Assembly (NCBI GenBank): GCA_022495005.1
Contig: JAGYXB010000809.1
Span: forward strand, 116,314-180,313
Source: Rhyacophila brunnea
Taxonomy: Eukaryota; Arthropoda; Insecta; Trichoptera; Rhyacophilidae
Reading direction: 5' to 3'
Length of the DNA stretch: 64,000 nucleotides
The position numbers and the translations under genes are program-made. This document shows, piece by piece, positions 21,401 to 29,300 of this stretch. The notes beneath the pieces are model-generated. The model did no database searches. It worked only from the letters and a program-made list of their open reading frames with translations, and was not told where the DNA came from. How positions within the stretch are numbered: position 1 is the stretch's first letter; the number at the start of each line of letters is the position of its first letter.

Positions 21401-24201
21401 AATTCTCATTTTAATTTTAAAGCCTTGATTTCGTTGAAAGTGTATATTTTTTTATATTTAATTTAGTGGAATTCATCAATGCACAATGAAATTATACATT
21501 TTAATAAGGAATTAACCAATAAATTTGATTGTATAACAGAATTACTAATTAATCTCAGAAGGGGGGACATGCTCGTCGAAGGTCAAAATTGAGTTTTTAT
21601 TGTATTTTTCAAACCATGATCCTCGACACTTCTTAAACGTTGTAGATAATCTATTTATATAATTTTGAAGCCTTATTATCCTTTATAGTTATTTTAAACA
21701 TTTGTTTTAGTGTTTTAGAATATAGTCATATTTCGGTACATAACTGTGCAGTGGTGTTAAATTTTTTTACATTTATTAATTTTTAAACGCATTTATAAAA
21801 CCATTAGTATAATTTATCACGAGATAATTTTTGTAAAATATTCACGATAAAAATTATATTGATAATCTCTGTGATCCCAAATTTGACAAGAATTAGGCAT
21901 TTTATTATTCAAAAATCGGCAAGATTAACACATTTGAAGATGATTCTAAGGATACTTATTATAAGCTATGTTTTTGACCATTCAAGTGTGATATACATCT
22001 TATGAATAATGATTGCTTTATAATAATTATTGACCTAAGAATAAGGTAGTGTTTTTTTGAAATACGCCATTTCTTTTGTCATTCCCCAGTGGTTAAGCTA
22101 CAACATACGGCCGTAGCCATAAATTGACAAACTATAATTGAAGTAGGGAGTATTATTATAAAGCAATCATTATTCATAAGATGTATATCACACTTGAATG
22201 GTCAAAAACATAGCTTATAATAAGTATCCTTAGAATCATCTTCAAATGTGTTAATCTTGCCGATTTTTGAATAATAAAATGCCTAATTCTTGTCAAATTT
22301 GGGATCACAGAGATTATCAATATACTTAATATTTTATCGTGAATATTTTACAAAAATTATCTCGTGATAAATTATACTAATGGTTTTATAAATGCGTTTA
22401 AAAATTAATAAATGTAAAAAAATTTAACACCACTGCACAGTTATGTACCGAAATATGACTATATTCTAAAACACTAAAATAAATGTTTAAAATAACTATA
22501 AAGGATAATAAGGCTTCAAAATTATATAAATAGATTATCTACAACGTTTAAGGAGTGTCCAGGATCATGGTTTGAAAATACAATAAAAACTCAATTTCGA
22601 CCTACGACGAGCACGTGGGCCGTTAAAGACATTTTTAACTATTTTTTGGCTGAATTATAAAGAGAAGACTTTTCTACATCGAATGGCATTCTTAACTCAA
22701 AACCTTTAAACTATGAGTTGTACCCCTATTGAACTGTGGTATCGAAGAATACGAGCTAGTAAAAACGTGGTAAAACCGTTCAGTGATGGGAAATATATGA
22801 AAGTAGCGTGGTTAAAATGCTCCTTTTTGCAACTTTTTCAATAGAATTTAAAAAAAAAATCTCGTGAAAAACTCATGCCAGTCAAAAAATAATATTGGTG
22901 AAATTTTGGCACGCGCACATAAAAAGGTTCCCCAACCCTGTTATAAATATCCCTCTATGTATACATACTCTTGCTTTTAATATTCAGGATATCATTTGTG
23001 GAACGCTGATATACGAGCTGATGATACACCATTAGAAGCTGGGATCGGCTTCACCTGCAGGAAGGAAGGTGAATACATTGGCAAAAAATGCATCGACAGA
23101 CAAAGGGTTGAAGGACTTTTTAAAAAATACGCCTTCTTCACATTAGATGTCAAGGCGAGTACCTTTCTCCATAATAACTATCTATTAGATATCAGCTGAT
23201 GAGTCGGCATCCATTTGCGGCAAGCACTTGAGATTTTTTATGATCCATAAAATATAATTGACCATACCTACCAACATAACACGCGACTTGTAGGTCTGTT
23301 GAATTATTTCAATAACATTTTTTATATGAATTGCAAAATTTAAAAAAAATTATAACTTGCAGTAAAATGTGTAGGTCGTAGGATAAAGCGTAAATGTAAA
23401 TAAATTTACTCCCAGTCTTTCTGGCATAGAGACGAGAGATTTTGACGATTCATTATTTGAACTTAAAAAATATTAATGTATTACATACATGACATAACAG
23501 AACAACGATAAAATGACCTTTCAGTAAAAATATAAATTTAATATTGAAATTTTCCTATCTCTATTATGTTAATAGATTTTTAATAGCACAGATTTTCAAT
23601 ACGCTATAATAAATCAAATTATATACCTAATTTCTGCATTCCTAATCGCTAGAAGCCTCAAATAAACGGGACTTTGCTGGAAAGCTTAGGATTTCTCATC
23701 TTAATCAATATAACATGTTCAAAATGATTGGGTGACTAGGTACAATGAAATAATGACCTAACCTAAATAGATTCCACAAAAATTAATGTTTCATTTTTCC
23801 CCTGGCTGCTCTGTTTTGTCATGTTCCATTTTGTCCGGTTACCCTATTTACAGTTGTTTATTCTTTTTTTTCAGAAACCGTTATTTGGCTTAGAAGTTGT
23901 ATACCGCAATGGAGAAGTTTGTGGAATTCTAAGACGAGGAGATTATGCGTATTACCTTGATAAGCCAATCGGTGTTTCTTATATTAGTAATAAAGAAAAG
24001 GATACCCCGGTAACTAATAAATATCTGCTAGACGGTGAATACGAAATTGAAAGTCTCGGAGTAAAACATAAAGCAACGATCCATTTGAAGACCCCATTCG
24101 ATCCAAAAAGTTTAAGAATTCAAGGAATTTATGACGACTTGAGACAGGGACCTTTGGATGAGATGTCCGGACAGAATGAAAGAGCAGGAGGTTGCGAATG
24201 A
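3457..24201 (+). CDS. SARDH: Sarcosine dehydrogenase, mitochondrial (16 exons)
   Basis: The enzyme oxidises sarcosine to glycine in the mitochondrial matrix, passing one-carbon units to tetrahydrofolate and electrons to ETF. Exons: 3457-3568, 6211-6321, 8372-8514, 9035-9247, 9357-9480, 9834-10039, 10337-10523, 10821-10911, 11871-12123, 12715-12834, 13529-13671, 16017-16125, 17721-17869, 18807-19048, 22988-23154, 23875-24201. Phases agree at every junction and give about 898 residues (human 918). The N-terminus is basic and Ser-rich, as expected for mitochondrial import. The FAD dinucleotide motif GGGIAG is at about residues 38-43. SGTTWHTAG follows, with the His (about 72) that carries covalent flavin in this family. 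The FAD oxidoreductase domain runs to about residue 440, and the rest is the aminomethyltransferase-like folate-binding region ([33 protein letters not shown]). [17 protein letters not shown] in exon 7 distinguishes SARDH from DMGDH. Exons 12 and 15 seem to end at GC donors. The start was chosen as the ATG that supplies the leader before DVVILGGG. Confidence 0.95.
3715..4250. repeat. Head-to-head pair of tRNA-derived SINE copies (SARDH intron 1)
   Basis: The right copy (4100-4173, +) has a D-arm-like GCATAGTGGTAATGC and a B-box/T-arm GCAGGTTCGATCCTGC. The left copy (3786-3846, -) has the same parts in inverse orientation. The shared tails (the word TCTATTGGCTATATTTTC and flanks) extend the inverted repeat to about 3715-3846 and 4100-4250. 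The anticodon arm is degenerate, so these are SINE heads rather than working tRNA genes. About 250 bp of unique DNA separates them. Confidence 0.6.
4396..4790. repeat. Dispersed repeat, family A, copy 1 (about 400 bp)
   Basis: It starts with ACAACGTTTTT and ends with AAAACGTTGT, so it has short inverted termini. Related copies in inverse orientation are at 16316-16721, about 20874-21320 and about 45927-46370. All carry the words GTCCGGTAC/GTACCGGAC and CTAGCTAGTCGGGAAGTTAG or close variants. It is noncoding. The AAAGAACTTTTTATA segment next to one end is shared by all copies and may belong to the element. Confidence 0.65.
4817..4945. mobile_element. Short retroposed fragment, family B, with 12-bp direct repeats and perfect hairpin
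   Basis: ATCTTGTAATTA is directly repeated at 4817-4828 and 4934-4945, like a target-site duplication. The insert matches the 3' part of family B copies at about 16985-17130 and 33165-33310. It ends in a perfect inverted repeat of 29 bp per arm (4872-4900 and 4907-4935) around a T6 loop. An inverted 5' segment between long duplications resembles twin-priming by LINE machinery. Confidence 0.55.
5871..6160 (+). pseudogene. LINE (endonuclease-reverse transcriptase type) C-terminal remnant
   Basis: The + frame reads [20 protein letters not shown], then [19 protein letters not shown] and [14 protein letters not shown], ending near MSVRPRRR. This is the usual tail of insect non-LTR retrotransposon polyproteins (pattern FFGHIxRRxxDNLE...RGR...RWxDQ). 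It is 5'-truncated, with a frame slip near its end. It stops about 45 bp before SARDH exon 2 (6211), just upstream of the splice acceptor. Confidence 0.75.
6887..7021. mobile_element. Minimal hAT MITE (135 bp) with 8-bp TSD
   Basis: The left end CAGGAGTGGCGAACCT and right end AGGTTCACTG are inverted relatives. The perfect duplication TAGTAGGT flanks it (6879-6886 and 7022-7029). The internal text (CGGCCCGCGG, then TTTTGCCACGCGTATG) resembles the right end of another hAT-like sequence near 22905-22935. It is noncoding and lies in SARDH intron 2. Confidence 0.75.
7897..8282. mobile_element. TIR element of about 386 bp, TIRs about 33 bp
   Basis: The left terminus TCGACCGTGTTTAGGAAAAA and the following GGGCGTAACCCTC are repeated inverted at 8250-8282 with a single mismatch. 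No ORF of note lies inside. It is a MITE of unknown superfamily in SARDH intron 2. Confidence 0.65.
8579..8842. mobile_element. hAT MITE, family C, copy 1
   Basis: It begins CAGGGCTCGAAATGGACC and ends CCATTTCGAGTGCTG. The 8-bp flanks TAAGAATC and TAAGAATG are near-identical, consistent with an aged duplication. It shares sequence throughout (ATTATCGCTCCGTCT, TTTGACCGTCTGA) with copies at 13991-14227 and 17374-17620. It is noncoding and lies in SARDH intron 3. Confidence 0.75.
11205..11765 (-). pseudogene. LINE C-terminal remnant, 5'-truncated
   Basis: The minus-strand frame includes [37 protein letters not shown] and [14 protein letters not shown], typical of the end of insect RTE-like endonuclease-reverse transcriptases. 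A second minus frame then reads [14 protein letters not shown]...VADLQ and a stop, so one frameshift separates the two parts. A GAA-rich tail (minus strand, near 11215) marks the 3' end. It lies in SARDH intron 8. Confidence 0.8.
13991..14227. mobile_element. hAT MITE, family C, copy 2, with exact 8-bp TSD
   Basis: The termini CAGCGCTCGAAATGG and CCATTTCGAGCACTG are inverted repeats. The perfect duplication CACTAGTG flanks it at 13983-13990 and 14228-14235. It is in inverse orientation to copy 1 and lies in SARDH intron 11. Confidence 0.85.
14705..15570 (+). repeat. Dispersed repeat, family D, uninterrupted copy
   Basis: This 0.87-kb stretch is found again, inverted and split, at 38535-42785. 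It includes a short open frame at 15242-15523 (peptide with [16 protein letters not shown]), but no domain I recognise. Its left end begins CAGTGACGTACCCTGGGGGT, which resembles the end of the MITE at 32-608. It serves as the empty-site reference for two insertions in the other copy. It lies in SARDH intron 11. Confidence 0.65.
15570..15722. mobile_element. Palindromic MITE (about 150 bp)
   Basis: Arms containing CCACACTGGCAACA and GCTGGCAACCTC, then TTTTACGAT, are mirrored at the right end as ATCGTAAAAT, GAGGTTGCCAGC and TGTTGCCAGTGTGG. The arms are about 60 bp with a few mismatches. It lies directly after family D in SARDH intron 11. Confidence 0.6.
16316..16721. repeat. Dispersed repeat, family A, copy 2
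   Basis: The inverse of copy 1: it begins ACAACGTTTTAAATTTTTCTG and ends AAAAACGTTGT. It is preceded by the AAAGAACTTTTTATA block seen in all copies. It lies in SARDH intron 12. Confidence 0.65.
16985..17130 (+). repeat. Family B retroposon-like fragment, copy 2
   Basis: It starts CTTCTGAGGCGGACAAAACC, contains TGCGTTTTATTAAATTAAA and ends TTGACAGTTAACACAATAAA. It matches 33165-33310 over most of its length. An A/AATAAAAG-type end suggests a 3' tail. It lies in SARDH intron 12. Confidence 0.55.
17374..17620. mobile_element. hAT MITE, family C, copy 3, with exact 8-bp TSD
   Basis: It begins CAGGGCTCGAAATGGACC and ends TTTCGAGCGCTA (the usual terminal CTG is mutated to CTA). The perfect duplication GTTGAAAT flanks it at 17366-17373 and 17621-17628. 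It lies in SARDH intron 12. Confidence 0.85.
18257..18615 (+). repeat. Dispersed repeat, family E, copy 1 (about 360 bp)
   Basis: It begins GGGCTATACC and contains GGTCTAAAAAGATCGTGG and CGAACGAAATATAATTTGTC. It ends TTGAAAATTATTTGCCGTTTCAC. Related copies lie at about 45437-45803 (same strand) and 56871-57235 (inverse). It is noncoding and lies in SARDH intron 13. Confidence 0.65.
19085..20225 (+). repeat. Transposon-borne minisatellite, about nine units of about 120 bp
   Basis: The unit core is a CATCCGATTGCGATGAAA-like word, then CACCCGCAAAGGTTTCTGAA, then a TTCTTCTTC run and ATTCGTATGCGTTCCTATAC. It begins with a TATAAAAATGAATGTCTGTC-type leader. A shorter inverted array of the same family is at 41360-42240. 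This architecture is common in insect dispersed repeats whose other end reads TAGCTGAAATACCCGGCTTC. It lies in SARDH intron 14. Confidence 0.8.
20238..20392. repeat. Fragment of the MITE family found at 32-608
   Basis: It shares GACACGTGCAGATTTGCGAA, TTAGTAATGTATCCATACA and the right terminus GGGACGTCACTG with the element at the left edge of the window. The left terminus is missing. Confidence 0.6.
20874..21320. repeat. Dispersed repeat, family A, copy 3
   Basis: It starts with the AAAAAGAACTTTTTATATA block, contains GTAACGCACGTATATATTAA and CCAGCTAGTCGGGAAATTAG, and ends in a duplicated GGACAAACAAGA word. The foldback element at 21324 abuts its end directly. Confidence 0.6.
21324..22744. 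mobile_element. Foldback transposon with about 455-bp near-perfect inverted arms
   Basis: The outer termini CGATACC...AGTTCAATAGGGG (21324) and CCCCTATTGAACTGTGGTATCG (ending 22744) are inverted. Inside, the left arm 21571-22025 and right arm 22153-22613 are reverse complements, with only a few mismatches and one small indel. About 127 nt separates them. No protein-coding frame of note is present, so it is non-autonomous. Low divergence between arms suggests recent insertion or gene conversion. It lies in SARDH intron 14, so it is transcribed in every SARDH pre-mRNA. Confidence 0.85.
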
Positions 24202-24318
24202 ACACCGACACAATTCCAAATGTTTGAAAATCGCGGGACTATTCATTTCCCTTCTGCAGTGTTACCACGCTGTTGAAAATACAATATTATGTTGTTTATG
24301 GTTGGATGTATTTTTATC

Positions 24319-24324
24319 AATAAA
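24319..24324 (+). promoter_or_regulatory. Poly(A) signal of SARDH
   Basis: AATAAA lies about 118 nt after the SARDH stop codon in an otherwise unremarkable 3' flank. It is the first canonical signal downstream. Confidence 0.6.
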
Positions 24325-24339
24325 ACCTTGTATAAGTAC

Positions 24340-25592
24340 GGTAATTTTCTATAATAAGTTATGCTTCAAATACACTCTATGACGATCGGTCATATATATG
24401 TCCAAAAACCCGTTTTTTATGTTGGCGTCCTGTGTCACAGGGTGTCACAGAGTGTAAATACGATGTTATAGCTGTCATACAATATGTATGTATAAATGTC
24501 GGAATGGCATAGATTTGATCATATACACTAAAACGCTCTTAGCATAATATATGTGCCCGATCGTCATTATAGTCTATTTGAACCTTTCGTAGCTACCTAT
24601 ATCACTAAATAAAATATTATATAATATATTTTACTAGAAATCACACGGTAGGTACGTGATTTAATCTACAAAAAATATAGTAATTATTATTACATTCTAC
24701 AATATTAATTATATAATAGCAGAGCCAACTATCTCGCTAGGTCTATGGACGGCTTGGCGTCCTAATAACATGGTGACAATAAAATTGTGAAATACCTAAA
24801 TCTAATAAAAATTATATGAGTAAATGACGACATAGTTTTCCACTTGTTTCCTTTTGATAGTTTGACAAATGGCTAAAAAAAATTTCTAGTAAAAGGTTTA
24901 CAAACTTCCCTGTGGGTAGTAATTTATTCGAATAGGTATCAACAATGCACCTACTGAATAAATCTTCTAAATATTAGTAATTGTGAAATTATTCCGAATA
25001 CCTATATAAACTTTAATGGCATTCTGAAATGAAATAAAAAAATCTATGTTAAAAACAAAAAAATATAAAATCTAAATATGGACCACCATGTTGGAAAATA
25101 TAATCTATTCAGTGTGGCATACATTAAAAAACCATAATAATATGCGTTGTAAAAAATAGTCTCTAAATAGACGAATGGTAAATTATTAAGGATCAGTCAA
25201 ACACACCTTAAAATAAGTAAATCAGGAAGAAATATTTTCAAATACACACATTTATTTTTGAATAAAGAACGATCCGGGGTTGGTTCTTTTTAATCTATCG
25301 GACAGGACAATTAATTTAGCACACAATCGCTCGCCAAAACAGAAAAAGCCGTAAGATTGTTTCAATGCACCCATATACTCAAAACTACCTGTCATCGGTA
25401 CAAAAGCTCACGGTGAACTGCATACCTCCCATACAATAAAATTAACATAATATTGTAACCGTGTGTAATACTTAAATAGAATAATAATATAGTTTCATTA
25501 ACGGCAAGATGATAATACTAAAAACTAATACTAAATACTAAAAACGCGAAGAAAAATAAAAAATCGGTGTGTGTACTTATGTACGCGCGTTA
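24340..25592. other. Intergenic, SARDH to TXNL1, no gene seen
   Basis: AT-rich sequence without a supported ORF, RNA gene or structured repeat. Short VNTR-like words are present (GGTGTCACAG twice near 24440). Confidence 0.5.
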
Positions 25593-26048
25593 GAAGTTAT
25601 ACTTCTTTGGCGTAACAAAACAAAAACAAAACTAAACTTGTGATAAACTAGGTTCTTCGACTAGCTCTTAATTATCTTGTTAAATCACACACTCAAGAAA
25701 AAGGACCGCTTATTGGAACACCGTTGGTTTATTTCTATTCAATTTAACTTTTATTACTAAATAATTATATAATTATTTATCGTTGTTTTTATTTTTAAAG
25801 TAATGTGGTCTATATATAATTTGGTAATAATTATTTAAGTAGTGTCGCGTAATAAATGGTTGTACGTTCGGATGATAACCGAACAATCGTTGGTTCAAAT
25901 CCAATCTACCTAGTGCAAAGAGATTGGATTCAATCTCTTTGACCTAGTGTGTTTTTTTGTGTGAAAAAATAAATTATGTGTTACATGTCACACGCCAAAA
26001 ATACACTCTGATCTGATTTTCCAAACGCCCCAAAAGAAGTATAACTTC
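25593..26048. mobile_element. Inverted-repeat element containing a tRNA-like segment
   Basis: The left end GAAGTTATACTTCTTTGG (25593-25610) and right end CCAAAAGAAGTATAACTTC (26030-26048) are inverted with one gap. Inside, 25860-25915 has an anticodon-arm-like hairpin TTCGG/CCGAA (loop ATGATAA) and a T-arm-like GTTGGTTCAAATCCAAT. No matching acceptor stem or clean D-arm could be built, so I do not call a tRNA gene. A GATTGGATTCAATC hairpin follows at about 25920-25942. Confidence 0.45.
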
Positions 26049-26117
26049 AACAAAACTAGGAATATAGTAGCACCAATTTTATTGTAACACATTAATTAAT
26101 AAATTTTAGTAAAGCCC

Positions 26118-26162
26118 ACAAAGAGATTGGACTCCTCCCTTCAGAGTCTTCAATCTCTTTGA
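26118..26162. repeat. AAAGAGATTG hairpin upstream of TXNL1
   Basis: AAAGAGATTG and CAATCTCTTT pair around a GACTC...GAGTC inner stem about 190-235 bp upstream of the TXNL1 start codon. The same 10-bp stem occurs in a different hairpin near 25917-25942. It may be repeat-derived or part of the 5' region of the gene. Confidence 0.4.
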
Positions 26163-26351
26163 AAGCCCACCATTTTTCCCCATCTGGTATAATAGTTAAG
26201 CAACCTTTACGCAAGTGGCAACACTGGCTGCAAATTGTTGCCTGTCATTCACATCACAACTACTTCCATTTAATTCTAAATGTCTTTGGTTGTTTGACGG
26301 GAGTTCAGTTGTATCAGCTTATCTACTTAAATTTGGATTATTAGTGCAAAA

Positions 26352-29300
26352 ATGGGATTCGCAACAATTATCATGAACGAGGGCCATTTCCAGACTGAAA
26401 TGGCAAATGCTGGCACAAAATTGGTGGTCGCCGACTTCACAGCTACGTGGTAAAGTACCATAACCTTATTAGAATTCTTACACCCACATCAAAATTTATA
26501 TTATTCTGTCGCTTTCACCGGGAATCAGCCAAAAACTTGTGTTCGGAATAGCATGTGACGATATTTTCTCTTCAGATAGACATTTCAACGGCAATGTAGT
26601 AATTTATTGTGTCTGGAAATATGCAAATCATTTGTGTATTGTGAGCATGATGATTTTTAATTCTTTGAACTCTTACACCATACATCCTACGTATAACCCG
26701 GCAACTTTACCTTTTATATCAACTTGCGTGGAGTGATTATTTCAAGGTAAAGCCTTATAAGTCGATGTTCAAAAAATACTTGGTCGTATTATTGTAATTG
26801 TCATGTCACTTGTACCATGTCATACCAAATGCATTAATTTATTATTCAATCATTTTATAATATAATAACTGTCAAGAATACCTGACGTCGCCATAATCAA
26901 AATAACTAACCTTTTAACTGCTTTTTCTTAACTGAAGACTGAAGTAGACATGGAGCGCCTAGTTTCGAATCCCCCTAAAACGGTTAGATAGTATGTATGT
27001 TCATGGATATTTTTGTTACCTATAATATGATGGCCAAAGATTGACCCTTATAAAACTCCAAAAACCGTCTATACGTATTATCAAAAATTATGGTAAATTT
27101 CAAAATAGTTGGGTGTGCTTTTCAAATGCCCCTAAAATGGATAAGCCAAAATACTCTTTAGAATGTACGAATTAAATAATAAATACATAAGTTCACAGAT
27201 TTAATAAATGAGTTTTTCTCATTTTTCTTAAAATTACCTAAAATCGTTTTAGAGGGTTTTAAATCCATACTATTTGTCACTTCAAATTCTTTCTGTTTAT
27301 TATATCTGGACTTAAATCTGCTTTAGGTGTCCGCCGTGCCAGCGAATTGCCCCGTTCTTCGAACAGCTGCCGGCTAAGTTCCCCCGCGCCGTCTTCCTCA
27401 AGATAGACGTGGACAAGTGTGCCGATACTGCTGCGAGCCAGGGCGTCAGCGCTATGCCCACATTTATTTTCTACAGAAACAAAGTAGGTCTTTCATAATA
27501 TTATTATGATGTACATATTATGTATGTTGAATTACGTATTACATTGGTTCTGTTAAAATTTGTTTAAGTAGAATTAATAAAAATAACTTTGGTACAATAC
27601 CATTATAATGCAGTTCTACCACATAAACACTAGTTTAATAAATAGTAATATATGTCAATTGGATTCAGTTATTTAATGTTATTATAGAAAAGTAATGGAT
27701 CCAAAAGAAAACATTACCTATCTATGTTATCATACAATTTATTGCTGATTCATTTATTTTTAGACAAGTCAGAATTTAAGGACAAATATGTTCTGAAAAG
27801 GTATCGCTTGATCAATAATATTGTCAAGCCCGGGGCACGGACTTCAATGAAAATTTTCGATTGTATTTATTTCCTTATTTAATGTTATTTTAATATTTTT
27901 CTACAAACAGTTTACCATATTACACTCGGAAGTATGAGCAATAACTAACACTACGATCGAAATTTACAGTTTCGTGTCACGGCCTGACACTACTATAGTG
28001 GGTTTTGTGATATTTTACAACTATGTCTGGTTCACTATTTTAATAAATGTATTTACAGTATCACTTGTATTCATATTATTGAGTGACAATAAATAGGCAT
28101 ACACCTTACTAATTCTGATGTGGTAATAAATCTACCAGCAGAAATCATTTTATTGTATAAATTATATGTAATGTTTATACTATGTATTTCCTTGTCCATA
28201 GACAAAAGTGGACAGGCTCCAAGGTGCCGACTCGGCGACCCTGGAAAGCAAAGTCAGGCAATATTACGGCAATGATGACGGATCAGACGAAGACAATGCC
28301 GTCGCTGGCCATGTATGTTAACACATTTTTCTATATATTCATAATAAATTGGTTCATATGTCTTATTCATACAAATTTTGATTACTTTTACTTTCCAAAA
28401 AATAAAAGAATTAAGGCCAATTATTATCAAGTGGTGTAAATTTTTCTAGCAAAGCCAACCCGATAGCAATAAAATTGCAAATCTATAAGAATATTGAAAT
28501 TCTTATATGTGCATATTAAACTTTAAAATGAAAATAATACACATACTTGTCATTATTGTCATTAAATTAATAATTGTAATGATCTTTTCAAAAGATTCGG
28601 TGTTTACTTGGTAATTCATGATAATTTATAAAATGTGCATATCATTTACCCGCTCCCCGCTCTCCACTCGATTAGGTATAACGTGGTATGTAGGTAACAC
28701 CTTCTTTTTTACTCCCCCACCACATAGCATTGATAATAATAATTGTAACGTTGCATAAACTCGTTATTTTTTATTTAGTATTCAAACTTTATTAAAACCA
28801 TATACATAAGTGGAACATAATTTAACGTAAATAATAATTGTAATATCTGGTGAATACCAAGTTTTTTTCTGTTGTGTATATGCAAGAGATGTGCCTAAAG
28901 TGTAAACTTTTGCCAACCGCGCCTCGGTCATCGCGATGGCTGCGTCGATAGAATTGTAGGGGCTAGCCAGCGGTATCCCTCTATCCCTACACGGGGATCT
29001 GCTGACTGATCTTACAGCTGCCACCGATAAAACAATAACTAGAAACACATTTTATAAATTGTAATGATAATAATTAACTGTTGTGAATTGTGAGTGACTT
29101 TTTACCCACGACATTTATTTTGTTATGCATGCATTTTTTTATTTGGTTCTTCACCAGGGAGGTATGTAACACGTAGTTAAAATAACATCTTTAGTCAAAT
29201 TAGACTGAATAATATGTGTATTATTTATATGACGTGTGCATTATATTCAATAAATTATTATTTTATTTCAGTCGTAAAAACTCATAATCCCGCTCGGAAG

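Noticed and set aside
25860..25916. tRNA-Ile-like gene (anticodon loop with GAT)
   Set aside because: The T-arm and anticodon arm look good, but no matching 7-bp acceptor stem or proper D-arm could be drawn, and it sits inside an inverted-repeat element.
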